This document shows positions 27,601 through 39,234 of a stretch of 64,000 nt of DNA, piece after piece. The position numbers and the translations under genes are program-made. Location: NCBI RefSeq assembly GCF_018320785.1, contig NC_054867.1, positions 32,863,855 through 32,927,854 of the forward strand, in the 5' to 3' direction. This DNA comes from Cheilinus undulatus (lineage: Eukaryota > Chordata > Actinopteri > Labriformes > Labridae). The notes beneath the pieces were generated by a model. It ran no database searches. It worked only from the letters and a program-made list of their open reading frames with translations, and had not been told where the DNA came from. Every line of letters begins with the position of its first letter. Positions within the stretch are counted from its first letter, which is position 1.

Positions 27601-30600
27601 TATTAAGCAATTGCTATTTTTTCATTGGTTTTAGTCAGAATTATTTTTGACACAAATACAAATCCTCCAAATTAAAAAAAGACTTGTTAAAGGTCTACAT
27701 TTTGCATCTCTTCATGATTATAATTCAGGAATCGCAGGTCAGGCCAGGGGGATCGGCTCTCAGGCGTCAGTGTTGCTCTTCACTACGGCTCGGAAAGCGA
27801 GGACGATCCTGTGCTCTTAGGTAAGTGCCAGCGTTTTACTGTACAGATACATTTCCTTTGATAGTGTGCTCAAATAAAAACAACTTGCCCTATTATTGTT
27901 TGCAGGCTCCGTGTGCTACGATGAGGGTGAGTCAGAGGCAGAGAGCCAGAGCTCCAGTATGGAGATGAGTAACCCGATCTTCCAGCTGTATGAAGCTGTG
28001 AGGGGGGCTAGGAACAACCAGGGGCAGGTTTTTTCTGAACCTTTTCAGCAGCTTCCCTCTCGCAGGGAATATCCTGACTATTATCAACAGATCAAACAGC
28101 CGATCGCCCTGCAGCAGATCAGGTAAGGAAGAGATTATGTTTGAATCCGTACGGAGTCAAAATGACACTTTGTTTAAAAAAGACAAGCTATTTTCACATA
28201 TGCACACCTGAAAGTATCTAGAAAATTTCAGAGGGACTGCCCCTGAAATACTTCTGAGTGTGTCCCTGTCAGACAGTTGGGCAGGGCAGGAAAAAGTCTT
28301 GGTGAAATTTGTCCTTTTTTCTTAACACACATAAAGTTCACTTAAATATAACTGTGCTTAAAGTGTTCATTTTAAACTACCATTTTGATGATTTGTCTTT
28401 TGATTACCTTTAAAGGGAGTTTTATGATTATTTTCTGCTTTTTATTTCAGGGCTAAGATGAAGAATGGCGAGTATGAAAGTGTGGAACAGATAGAGGCTG
28501 ACCTCAATGTGATGTTTGAGAATGCAAAGCGCTACAACATGCCTAACTCAAGTATTTACAAACGGGCCTTTAGGCTTCAGCAGATCTTACAGGTAAAAAT
28601 ATTTGCCTGCCTTTTTTCATTCTATTAAATGAGTGTTCGTCATGCAGAAGTATCTTAATAAGAGTAATATGTGAAATAGTTTGATGACTGTTTATCTGTC
28701 TGTTGCATAGGCCAAAAAGAGGGAGCTTCTGAGGAGGGATGATGAGGATGGAGATAGCATTCTGTCATCTGATGCAGGAAGCATCAAAAGAAAAAGGTCT
28801 TCTTTTTTTTATGCATATCTGTTGCTGTCTGTATAAAGAATCTGTTTGCGTTGTAACAAGTTGATAAAATCCTTCCCCATGTTGTTATTTAGTGTTGCAT
28901 TCTAAGCTCATTTCTCTTCTGCTTGAATTCTTCTAGCCACAAGAAAAATGTGAAAAAGAACAGAATGAAAGCCTTATATGCTGCAGTGACCGAGGCCAGG
29001 GAGGCTAGCACCGCTCGCCGACTTTGTGATCTCTTCATGGTCAAACCTTCTAAAAAAGACTACCCTGACTACTACAAAGTCATCCTTGAACCAATGGACC
29101 TAAAGACCATCGAGCACAACATTCGCAATGAGCGCTACAGCACTGAGGATTCCCTCATGGAGGATATGAAGTTGATGTTCCGCAATGCCCGGCATTACAA
29201 TGAGGAGGGATCTCAGGTAGACTGTGCAAACGGTCTTTACTTATCTTAAATACAAAATTATCTTGTCATTAGATGTTTTTTATCATATTGCTTTTTTTTT
29301 TTTTTTAACTTCAGGTATATAACGATGCTGATATTCTGGAGAAGATACTTCAGGACAAGCGCAATGAGCTGGGACCGCCACCTGAGGAAGATGATGTTGG
29401 ATCTCCAAAACTGAAATTGAGTAAGTTTGATTGTAATAATGTTTAATCAGATGTACTCACATGTGAATGCAGTGTATATAATTATGTATATATATTTAAT
29501 ATATCACTGTTCACAGTAATAACAGCTGACAGAATAGCTGATATTTGCTTTTATTTCTTTTCTGATACTAATGTAATAAATCTGCGAAAACTTAAAACCA
29601 TTCTGTTCTAGCTAAAGATGGCAAGTGTCATACATATACCTTTTATTCTTTTGTAATCCAGGAAATTTGTTCACTTAGTTTGCATGATGTTATTATGACA
29701 AACGTATTCATGTAAATTGCCAAAGAATGATAGGAAAACTGGATACTTTATGGGCTCATACTGCTGAAGTGAGCCAGAGAAAAGCTGTGGTGTAAATGAT
29801 TTTATTTTGTTGAACTAATCTGAAATTAAACATATGAAAGATAAGGAGGTAATGAACTGAGAGATAACAAGAGAATGTCCTGCCTGGTAGGCAGACAGAG
29901 CTGCTTGTGGGTGATGGCTTAGCTCAGCCCATATGCTGAAGCTGTAGTCCTCAGCACATCGATTCCTGGTCTCAGCGTATGTATGGTGCATGCATTCTCC
30001 CACTCTCCTGATATTTCCTGTCGGTCTTTGGCTGTCCTGTCTAAAAAGTCCCCAAAAAATCTTACATAAAAAAGGAAAAAAATCCCAGAAATCAGGAATC
30101 AGAAAGGGGGCAAATACTTTTTCGCGGCACTGTATGTTATTTGTTATGATGTTGCTGTTAGTGTTACTCTTTCTTGGCTTCAATGGAGGTTTAGACTTTT
30201 CACTTTTCTTATCTAGGAAAAAGTGGTGTTTCTCCAAAGAAGTCCAAGTACCTCACCCCTCTCCAGCAGAGGTTAAATGAGCTCTATGATGCTGTGCGAA
30301 ACTTCACTGACCGCAGAGGCCGACGATTGAGCACAATCTTCCTCCGCCTGCCGTCTCGCTCCGAGCTGCCTGATTATTATGCCACTATAAAGAAGCCCAT
30401 CGATATGGAGCGTGTGCGAAGCCACATGGCAGCTGGTCGTTACCAAGATGTCGAAGCTCTGGTGGAGGACTTTGCCCTCATGTTCAACAATGCTTGCATG
30501 TACAACGAGCCCGAGTCTCTCATCTACCGGGATGCACTGGTGTTGCACCGCGTGCTGTTGGAGACCCGTAAGCAGCAGGAGGGAGGAGAGGACTCGGGGC

Positions 30601-33600
30601 CTCCTGCTGTGGGACCTCTGGTACGAGAGCTGATCAGGAACCTGTTTGTGTCCGTGCTGGGTCACCAGGACGAAGAGGGCCGATGCTATAGTGACTCGCT
30701 GGCTGAGATTCCTGCTGTTGATCCAGCTGCTCCTGAGAAACCACCGCTTAACTTTGATGTCATCAGGATGAACGTTGACCGCGGACGTTATAGGAGACTG
30801 GACGTCTTCCAGGAACACATGTTCGAAGTGCTTGAGAAGGCACGGAGGCTACACAGGTACTGAAATTGATTTTGAAAATGCTGAAATTAGCTGTGCCAAT
30901 TAAAGCCAGGTTTATTTTCACTGGTTAGTTTTAAATGTCAGTATTCCACTTGTCAAACATATTATGAATACAGAGTATGTTTTTGTGGTGTACATTTGTC
31001 GATTGAAACAAGATTAAGGACTTAGTCTAACACTTTTACAAGCATTTTGTCCATAAATGTTACAAATGTCACATAAATTGTTGTGACAATTACAGTAAAG
31101 TGTAATGAGTTCAACACAATAAACTACATTTACTGAACTGATGCTTGCTGAGAAACTTAGGCTTACAATGAGCGCATTCAACCATGCGGAAAACTCCCAA
31201 AATTCAAGGAATAACGCAGGTACACTTACTCCACTGAATGGACAGAATTGTTAATGTGATAGAGAGATATGAAGTGTTCCTCTCGTCATTTATGCCACAG
31301 ATTGTCTTGTATTATTTCAATAGAAACCGTGCTTGCCTTACAGACATGAAAGACGTAATCGGACAGCTAAGATATGTTTATTATTCTCTATTCTTTTTTG
31401 CAGGACTGACTCTGAGGTATTTGAAGATGCTGTGGAGCTGCAGCAATTTTTCATTAAGATAAGGGATGAGCTGTGCAAGAATGGGGAAATTCTGCTCTCC
31501 GCCGCTCTCAACTACACGATAAAACACCTGCACAATGATGTGGAGCAAGAAAAGAGGGAGAAAATTCCAAAGGAGATTGAGGAGGACCGAAAGAAGGAGG
31601 AGGAGGAGAAGGAGGACAAAGGTTTGTGTGAAATAATTACACGTGTATAAAAAAGAACATTTTGATACTGATGTGGTATTAATTTGTAATAAATGTACAT
31701 CTTTAAGAGAGTGAGAAAGCAGAGGATCAGCAAGGAGAGTCATGGCAACCAGAGTCGGAGACAGAGCGTGTGTACAGTCAGGACTGTAGCTTTGAAAACC
31801 GCACCTACCATGTGGGGGAGTTTGTCTATGTGGAGCCATCGGAGCCCAATCTGAAGCCACACATTGTCTGCATCGAGCGACTGTGGGAGGAGGAAGCAGG
31901 TAACAAAGAATCTTTATCAATTTATATCAACCCACATATCAGGTTATATACTGTTATATGCATACATTTATTGTCAGCACCATAAATCTTTAGATAGAAT
32001 TAATCAAAGAACTTTTGATTGCCTGTAGATAATGGTTTGCTCTCAAAATTAATGAAAACTCTGTTTTTACACATTATTTCTTTGCATATTTTTATTAATA
32101 CGTGTTTATGTCTCATGTGTAAAGGTGGGAAGTGGCTCTATGGCTGCTGGTTCTACAGACCGAGTGAAACCTTCCACCTGGCAACACGCAAGTTCCTGGA
32201 AAAGGAGGTTTTTAAGAGCGATTACTATAACAAAGTGTCCATCAGTAAAGTTCTGGGCAAGTGTGTGGTAATGTTTGTGAAGGTAGGAGCCAAAACCAAG
32301 CAAACAAAAGTTGTTTCATTTTATTTGACCAAAAATTCAGCTGACGTAACTGTGACTTTTTCTGTACCCTTTCTGCAGGATTATTTCAAAATGCAGCCTG
32401 AAGGCTACAGAGCTGAGGACGTGTATATATGTGAATCTCGCTACACTGCTCGGACCAAGTCCTTTAAGAAGATCAAGATTTGGGCCATGCCTCCAAGCCC
32501 TGTGAAAATAGTCCCTCGAGATGTGCCACTACCTGTTGTTCGTGTTGCTTCCATGTTTGCCAAGCCTGACATGGACAAAACAACAATTTCTTACTCGGAC
32601 AGCGGCAGTTATGTGGATAAGGTGAGCTGTCACTGCATTTTCTAAAGTTTCAATCGATAAGATTAAAACTAATTTTTCAGATAATAGGTTGATTGATAGT
32701 TGACCTTTCTTTGGCCTACTCACAATACAATCTCTCCATTCAAGATATTGTCAAGAATGGGGTTAGAGTCCAGGTCTAAATGAGAAATGGAACAAGCAAG
32801 AAAATTCATTTGGCCTGGACATTAGGGATTTTTTTAACTCACACAAGGCTCTGGGTGTTGGAGGAGTGAGTCTGAGGGTCGAAAGTTTGTTTGTGTTAAA
32901 AAAACATGAGCCCTTTTTTGTGCGTTATTTAGGAGAGAGAGGATGTGCCCATGGAGATGAGTGGAGCCGAGCTCGACTGCCAGTATTATGAACAGATGCG
33001 CTTCAACAACATCTGGGTCAAAGTTGGAGACTGTGTTTACATCCAGTCTCATGGTCTATCCAAACCAAGAGTTGCCAGGTGAGTTTTTTCCTTGAAAGGT
33101 AGCCTGTTTTGACATTGATGCACCACAGTTTTAAGATGGTTAACATGACTCCTTGTACTGGGTTGTAGGATCGAGAAGCTGTGGGTGCAGAATGGAGCTG
33201 CTTTCTTCTTTGGACCGATATTTATCCATCCTGAGGAAACAGAGCATGAACCCACGAAGATGTTCTACAAAAGAGAAGTGTTTATGAGCCATCTGGAGGA
33301 GACTTTACCCATCACCTGTGTCATAGGTGCAGCTTTCATATTCTTCCAGAATTTAGTTTGGTTTATGGCAGTAAATTAAATCAGAAGGTTAAACTATTGT
33401 TAAAAAGAAACTATAAAATAGTACTTTGCTAAAGCTATGTTTTTTACATAGGAGGTTTTGTGCGCTCATGCTAGTTTAAGAGATGTAATGATTTTAACAA
33501 CCTATGTTTTACGTTCTTTCCGTACTCCAGGCAAATGCATGGTGTCATCTTTTAAAGACTTCCTGTCATGCAGACCTACTGAGGTTTCAGAAGATGACAT

Positions 33601-36600
33601 CCTGCTGTGCGAGAGCCGCTACATTGACACAGAGAAGCAGATGAAAAAGTTCAAGGGTTTGAAGCGCTTCTCCTACTCCTCCAAAGTAGTGGAGGATGAG
33701 ATCTACTATTTCAGGTTGGGTTGCCAGGCAGAGCAATGATTCAAAGCTTTTAGCTCAGTTCGAGTTGTCTTTATTTAATATTCCTCCCATATTTTTTGTG
33801 CAGAAAATTGATAGTGCCACAGAAGGAAGCATCGCCCTTTTTGGACAAGAAAATTGATGAACTCGAGTTAAAACTGGCAGATTTGGAGGATGCTGATGAT
33901 GATATGGAAGACATGGACGATGAGGAGGAGGCTCCAGCAACACCTTCTATGCCTCAGATGCAGACCCCTCATCCAAGCGATATGGATATCATGCCATATA
34001 CACCTTCTCAGGTACACAAAGATCTTAACCCACAGGCTTCTACCCCCTGATATTAATATATTTAATGAACACACAACCTGCTATGTCTTTATTCTTTTAA
34101 AGTCCACTCCTCGGGTGAAGGGCTTATCAAAGAAGGAAGGAGCCAAGAGGAAGATGAACATGAGCGGCTACATCTTATTCAGCAGTGAAATGCGAGCAGT
34201 CATCAAAGCTCGACACCCAGACTACTCCTTTGGGGAACTGAGTCGTCTCGTGGGCACAGAGTGGAGGAACCTTGAGGCCTCAAAGAAAGCAGAGTATGAA
34301 GGTGAGAAAAAACAAATTCCTTTGTGTTAAACTTGTCCTTTATGAACTGAAGAAAAGAAAGCAATAATCTTTTCCTTTTAGAGCGTGCAGCCAAAATCGT
34401 GGAGCAACAAGATCGTGAGAGACCACCCCAGAAGCAAGCATCCCCTAGAGCAGGTACCCCCATAGGGGCACTGATGGGGGTGGTGCCTTCGCCTAGCACT
34501 ATGGGAATGATAAACCAGTCCATGACACCTGTGTCAGGTAACCCCTCTCGAGCACGAGTGTTTGACAACAAGGCAGCAGGGCAGACAGGCTGGACTGTAT
34601 AAAACCGTAACCAAATTTATTTCCTAATCATGTTTGAAGCTAAATTTTTCTTCTTTTTGCTGCCTTTTCATATTGTTTTTTTTAAGTGTATAGTTTTGTC
34701 ATCATTAGCCTCAATTATTTCTGAACCTGCATGATATGTTTTGCATGACTGTTTTTTTATGTTTTTACACAAATAACTTATTTCATTTAACTGCCATTGC
34801 TTGTTATGCCTGCTAACATCTCAGAACCATTGTTGTTGTCTGCTCCTTTCACACACTGAACCTTCACCATACTTAATCCAGTTTTTTAGGTTATGCACAG
34901 ATTGGTCTCTGAAAGCTGAAATCAAGTGTCCTGTTACATTGCATGGCCATTCTGGAAATTTCTTGTCCAACTTTTTTTTTTTTTTTTTAGTTTTTTATCT
35001 CCACAAAGTTTAGAGTGTGCTAGAAGACAGCCTTTCTGTATTTTTAGAGCTTGCCTTATCTGCAGTGGTAACAAATACAAATACTGTTAGCTTGACTGTG
35101 GGGATGTAACAATACACAAAGGTAGCATGTGTATCACAATATTGGGTTTATGATATGACTGGTAAGTGCAAAATATCCCTTTCCCTTGTTTTTCCTTTTA
35201 ATCATGTCCTAAGTTTTAATTTTAAACCCAGGCCGCCAGCATACATGGGGTTCACCTTAATTGCTTGACCATCTGCTCCCTAGAGTAGTTGTTTTAAATT
35301 ATTGTTGACTTTTCAGTGTTAAAATTCCACGTTTTTTATATTTTTCAAATTAGAAGAACTGCTTAGGCGACCAAACATTCCCAAAGCACTTTTTGTTTAA
35401 GGTACATGTGTGAAAGGGGCCACAGTCTGCAGTAGAATTGCATGTTATTTTAGTTGCATGTCACTTATGCATGGATATGTTGTTGTCCTTTCCTCGCTCT
35501 CTTTCCCCAAGGCATGATGGGAGCTTACGGCCCACCTTATATGCCCATGCAGGGCCCCCATGAGGGCTTGCTGAGTGTGGCCCCAATGCCACCTCACCCT
35601 GCAGGTGGGCCCTACCTGCCTCCTCACCATCTCCAGCAAGGTATGCCTGGGTACCCTGGCATGCCTCATCAGGGTAAGGGCTGTTCACTGTCCCAGCCAC
35701 ACCTGCTCAGTCACATCTAGTTGTGTCTCTCCTGCTGGAGGGGTTTACCTGGTCCACAGGCTGCACAGCCTGATATTCATTCACTGAGCAGTCACAGCGC
35801 TCTGGTCTCAAAGGAATCTCTGTCAAAGTGAACTCACATGAAACACCTCGAATAAACTACATTCACAGACATAGTGCATGTTAAAACAAACCAGACAACT
35901 AACATCCAACTGATAGAAAACAGCTAACATTTCCATAAATCATGTTACAACATTGTAGATCTTTAAACAACCCAGTATAGAGGTCTACCTAAGTTTCTAA
36001 AGTCAAAGATAAACTCTCATTTCACAGGTATGATGGGTCCTGGGATGAATGGCATGGCAGGAAGTCCTGCACAAGGGAACTATATGCAACAGGTGAGAAC
36101 TTTCTAGAACATACAGGTGACCTGATGAGCTTTCATTCTTTAAAAAAATAGTACAGCTCCAGTAACATAGTCAAGAGACCTCTGCAATATGTGCTTTTCT
36201 TCTATTTCAAGTTATAATTTTGTGTTAGGAGTAAAATTAAGGTGTTTTAGCTTTAAGTGCAACATTCCTTCCAACTTCTAAATAAATTATTTTTAATTGA
36301 GTATACATGTATAAATTAAAGCTGGGTACTATACAAAGAGATGCAATTTTTAAAATAATTCTGGAAAAATACTGTCTTATCCATTTGTACTCTATGGAAC
36401 ACCAGCGTCTAAACTTGGTATGGGTTCAGAAATCAATATTCAGTAGCTTTTATTAGGGCTGTCATAGTTCATCTCAGAATTTCTGCAGTCAAGTGTGGGT
36501 CTCCCCATTTTGAAATTACACTCTTTGCCTTAAAAACTTTATTTGTACTGTCATAAGGTAAGAGTAATTAACTCCTTGTTACGACACTGACATACTTCTA

Positions 36601-38630
36601 TTTTGAAATAAGGACCTTCAGGGTGATTACATCACTACAAAAAAAAAAGAAACTCGTCATCGATTGAAAAGGAATTATGGAATGGTAAAATTGTAAATGG
36701 CGATACCACAAGGTGAAGATGACCTTTGACTTGTCCACTGAGATGTCTGTCTTTGACTTTTTAAAGTAAAATGAGACATCAAGGCACAGTGGTGTACTTA
36801 ATTAGCATCACTGTGGCTGCTGGAAGATATTGCAGTGGCTTAACCCAATGGTTCTCAAACGTTCTAGCCAGCAACCCTCCAAATAAACGTACCAGAGACC
36901 AGGGACCCCCACTGCACCTAAAGGTGGTTGAAGTATAGTTAAACACAGCCATGTACATTCAAGAAAAGACATGTGCAGACTTAATTTTGAAGGATTTTTT
37001 TAAACATTACTTTGATTTTAGCAAAAATTTTGCCAATTAACCATGTTTAATTTGAATTTCCTAATGAATATTTAAAATTATTTACTGCATAATTTATCGA
37101 CACTTGTGGTCTACCGCTGTCATTCAGCCAGTGTGTTTTTACTTATTATTAATCAAAATTGCACAAATATCAGATAAAAATGATGTTTTTCATTGTGTAA
37201 TATTCCACATGTTGTTCACCCTATAATACACGTATTCACCATTTTCAATTTTAGCCTGGGATGTTCAGCCCAGGACCACATGCTCCTCCACCTTATCCTG
37301 GACAGGGACAGCCATCACACCTGCAACCCACCTCTCCCATGTTTGTGGCTCCACCTCCAAAGACTCAGAGGGTGCTCCACTCTGAGGCCTACCTGAAGTA
37401 CATTGAGGGTTTGAATTCAGAGTCCAGCACTGTCAGCAAGTGGGACCAAACGCTCAGAGGTGGGCTCTCAGTCATTTTCTGTTGGATATGATAAACCACA
37501 AATAGCTCTTGTATGGTTAAATTAAACCTAGCACAAAAAGTAATGAAAGTTTTGTTTAGTACATTACTTCTTTGTTGTAACAATGCTTCTTAAACTGATG
37601 GAAAATCTGTTTATTCCCTTTTTAATGGTGCCGTATTTGTAAGGAACATGCATTTGTGGGATGAGCAGCAGAGCTGAGCATTGTGCCCGTGAAAAATTTG
37701 CCAAATCTTTTCAGCCAATGCTAAACAGCTAATTCTGCTGTTGACTCTTGTTTGACAGATTGGATGATTGAGGTCTGGGAAAACAAGAAATAATTGGCAT
37801 TTTAACAGTTCATTTATTTAAAAAAAAAAAAGGAGCCTTGGTAGTGTGTGGAAGAACACCAACAGCCTGGCACCTCCCCCTCATGCTTGTCACCAGCCTG
37901 GTCACACACTGCTGTGGGATGGCATCCCTTTCTTCAACCAGCTCCACCAAAAGTTGTTACTTTATCAGTGCAGCATTCAGCATAGAGTTTTCCATGTCTT
38001 CTCCACACTTTGACCCTGCGATGATTCTGCTGTAGGCAGAATCTTGACTCATCCCTGAACACAACATTCCTCCACATGTTCAGGTTCTAGTGCACGTGTT
38101 GCTGACACCAGTCCAAACAGGTCTGACAGCTTGAAATTGTCCAGTCGCACAGGCCCTATCCAGATTAGTCGAACATAGCATGCCGACTCTTGGAGCAGGC
38201 ACCTACTGACCACTGTAGCAGGGCACATCCTCTGGTACCCCTCTAGGGCTCAAACAAGAGTCAGTAACAGCAAAATAAGCCGTTTGACATTGGCAGAGAA
38301 GATTCTGCAAATTTTTCATGGGCATAACCCACATAATCAGCTCTGCTGCTCATCCCACAAGTTCCTTACTAAAAGATTTATTGCCAAGAAACATTGCTTT
38401 TAATAGTAGAACGTATTGCCTTCCAACATCCTTTAACACAATCCAACCCCTCTTTTTCCTTGACAGCCCAGAGGCGTGATGCTCACCTGACCAAAGAGCA
38501 GGAGAGCCGGCTGCCAGCACACTGGCTAAAGAGCAAAGGAGCCCACACAACCATGGCCGATGCACTGTGGCGCCTGCGTGACCTAATGCTGAGGGACTCT
38601 CTGAACATCTGTCAAGCACACAACCTTTAA
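24677..38630 (+). CDS. pbrm1: Protein polybromo-1 (BAF180), complete, 29 coding exons
   Basis: Chromatin-targeting subunit of the PBAF SWI/SNF remodelling complex in the nucleus; binds acetylated histones. Exon lengths sum to 4,929 nt (1,642 residues plus stop) with every splice phase consistent; human PBRM1 is about 1,690. Order: basic N-terminus [16 protein letters not shown], six bromodomains (about residues 48-870), BAH1 (925-1045), BAH2 (1115-1245), HMG box (1340-1410), Pro/Met/Gly-rich tail, conserved C-terminus ending ICQAHNL. The ATG at 24,677 begins the known N-terminal motif. Exons not covered by the domain entries: 24677-24817, 27729-27820 and 28711-28796. The Pro-rich tail is shorter than human. 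Whether this is the only fish copy cannot be told here. Confidence 0.97.
24951..26700 (+). CDS. pbrm1: pbrm1 bromodomain 1 exons
   Basis: Exons 24951-25048, 25889-26036 and 26551-26700. They encode [20 protein letters not shown], then [19 protein letters not shown] and [11 protein letters not shown], a full bromodomain with the acetyl-lysine-pocket NNAKSFYK segment. An acidic run ([15 protein letters not shown]) follows. Intron 2 (25,049-25,888) carries a LINE fragment. Confidence 0.95.
25270..25760 (-). mobile_element. Non-LTR retrotransposon (LINE) reverse-transcriptase fragment
   Basis: On the minus strand a frame at 25,753-25,448 reads [20 protein letters not shown] then [10 protein letters not shown], and another reads LDTGMAAGL / PAHPIL. 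This matches the C-terminal part of fish LINE polyproteins (YG.ETWTL...RLD.F...LRRI). It is shifted between frames and truncated, so inactive. It sits in pbrm1 intron 2, antisense to the gene. Confidence 0.65.
26934..27599 (+). CDS. pbrm1: pbrm1 bromodomain 2 exons
   Basis: Exons 26934-27050, 27153-27221, 27330-27428 and 27514-27599. They encode [40 protein letters not shown] and [17 protein letters not shown]. Human BD2, the main H3K14ac reader, has the same [14 protein letters not shown] segment; the pocket Asn is present. Confidence 0.95.
27906..28592 (+). CDS. pbrm1: pbrm1 bromodomain 3 exons
   Basis: Exons 27906-28122 and 28451-28592. They encode [38 protein letters not shown] and [17 protein letters not shown]. 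The preceding 27729-27820 exon encodes the linker [13 protein letters not shown]. Confidence 0.95.
28937..29420 (+). CDS. pbrm1: pbrm1 bromodomain 4 exons
   Basis: Exons 28937-29216 and 29315-29420. They encode [40 protein letters not shown] and [19 protein letters not shown], the best-conserved bromodomain here. The exon upstream (28711-28796) ends with an unusual donor, GTCTTC; its AG plus the first C of this exon makes the expected Ser codon. Confidence 0.95.
30020..30135. mobile_element. Possible Tc1-type terminal remnant in pbrm1 intron
   Basis: The segment ending gggggcaaatactttttcgc ggcactgta resembles the 3' end of a Tc1-family element. No left end is seen, and the surrounding 29,800-30,020 is unrecognised. 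Confidence 0.4.
30217..31621 (+). CDS. pbrm1: pbrm1 bromodomains 5 and 6 exons
   Basis: Exon 30217-30856 (640 bp, the largest) holds bromodomain 5 ([36 protein letters not shown]) and the first half of bromodomain 6. Exon 31404-31621 completes it ([19 protein letters not shown]) and adds a charged Lys/Glu-rich segment. In bromodomain 6 the position before RTDSE, aligned with the pocket Asn of the others, is His (ARRLHRTDSE). Confidence 0.95.
31708..32621 (+). CDS. pbrm1: pbrm1 BAH domain 1 exons
   Basis: Exons 31708-31899, 32125-32282 and 32379-32621. They encode [56 protein letters not shown] and [11 protein letters not shown] domains in polybromo mediate protein contacts, including with PCNA. 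Acceptor choice at 31,707 is forced, because the AG two bases later would put a stop in frame. Confidence 0.95.
32933..33714 (+). CDS. pbrm1: pbrm1 BAH domain 2 exons
   Basis: Exons 32933-33078, 33169-33326 and 33531-33714. They encode [55 protein letters not shown] and [20 protein letters not shown]. All are nearly collinear with human BAH2. Confidence 0.95.
33804..34301 (+). CDS. pbrm1: pbrm1 HMG-box exons
   Basis: Exon 33804-34011 encodes an acidic linker ([15 protein letters not shown]). Exon 34103-34301 encodes the HMG box: [40 protein letters not shown]. The box binds nucleosomal DNA. Confidence 0.95.
34382..38630 (+). CDS. pbrm1: pbrm1 C-terminal tail exons
   Basis: Exons 34382-34537, 35512-35673, 36028-36092, 37255-37459 and 38467-38630. 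The first four give a Pro/Gly/Met-rich tail ([37 protein letters not shown]). The last two give the conserved [20 protein letters not shown] and [20 protein letters not shown]. The tail exons are in compatible phases, so skipping of 35512-35673 or of 37255-37459 would mostly be frame-relevant; human PBRM1 is known to be alternatively spliced in this region. Confidence 0.93.
34538..37254. other. pbrm1 introns around the tail exons
   Basis: The introns at 34,538-35,511 and 36,093-37,254 hold T-rich tracts (poly-T at about 34,970) and A/T-rich DNA. At 36,846-36,915 there is a possible hAT-type end (aatggttctcaaacgttcta). Nothing else is recognised. Confidence 0.4.
37638..38370. mobile_element. 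TIR DNA element in last pbrm1 intron (about 0.73 kb)
   Basis: Left end GTAAGGAACATGCATTTGTG then GGATGAGCAGCAGAGCTGA; right end TCAGCTCTGCTGCTCATCCC then ACAAGTTCCTTAC. The arms match over about 75 bases (also GTGAAAAATTTGCC...), with a six-base insertion (ATGCAT) in the left arm. The interior has no open frame. Non-autonomous; family not determined. Confidence 0.8.
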
Positions 38631-38895
38631 CTTGTTGGACATTGACCACTATAACCAGCTCACTCACTGCTCTTATCCTCAAGCTGTTAAATTAAGAAAG
38701 GATTATAGACCATAGAAGCAATATTTTATAGTGAATCATGATCAATTTTATATTTATTAGCTTAAAATAATGAGCTTGATAGTAATATGTGTGTGCATTT
38801 CATTTTTTACGGACCAGTTTCATTATGGTGCAAAATCATTGTTCTTTGGCTTATTGATACTACAAAATAAAATAAGAACATCGTGTTTTTAATGT
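38631..38895 (+). terminator. pbrm1: pbrm1 3' UTR and polyadenylation signal
   Basis: After the TAA at 38,628-38,630, AATAAA occurs in the run caaaataaaataagaaca near 38,866-38,874, followed by T/GT-rich sequence (gtgtttttaatgtttttttt). This gives a short 3' UTR of about 250 bases. The next gene's promoter starts within about 150-200 bases. Confidence 0.7.
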
Positions 38896-38999
38896 TTTTT
38901 TTTCCACTGTGTGATTTGAAAAATACCGTTTTCTTTTTTGTGCTTGTTTATTTACGGTCATTAAAAAATAGTGTGTTCACCTCTCCACCCTCCGTTATC

Positions 39000-39234
39000 T
39001 CGCATTTTTTCTGATGTACTTCCCTTCTGTCGACGTCACTTCCTGAGGAGACAATCAAGACAGGGCCATTCTCTTTAGTGTTTGCCCTGTTTTCCCAATG
39101 TCCATCTCACCGCCCGCATTTTGATATAAAACGTACATATTCAGACTCGTCAAATTTGCCATTAACGTAAGAAACCCTCAGTTAATGAACGTATACTATG
39201 GACTAATGAAAAACTGAACTAAAGGAACGACGAG
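39000..39234 (+). promoter_or_regulatory. stau1: stau1 promoter and non-coding first exon
   Basis: At 39,031-39,045 the sequence cgacgtcacttcctg combines a CRE half/full-like site (acgtca) and an ETS core (cttcct). A non-coding exon ends with the donor GACGAG|GTGAGG at 39,234/39,235. Only about 200 bases separate it from the pbrm1 poly(A) signal on the same strand. Confidence 0.55.

Noticed and set aside
30273-30818. 181-residue minus-strand ORF
   Set aside because: Antisense shadow of the large pbrm1 exon 30217-30856.
31381-31920. 179-residue minus-strand ORF
   Set aside because: Spans pbrm1 exons and introns in antisense; low-complexity Leu/Ser run from the Lys/Glu-rich exon.
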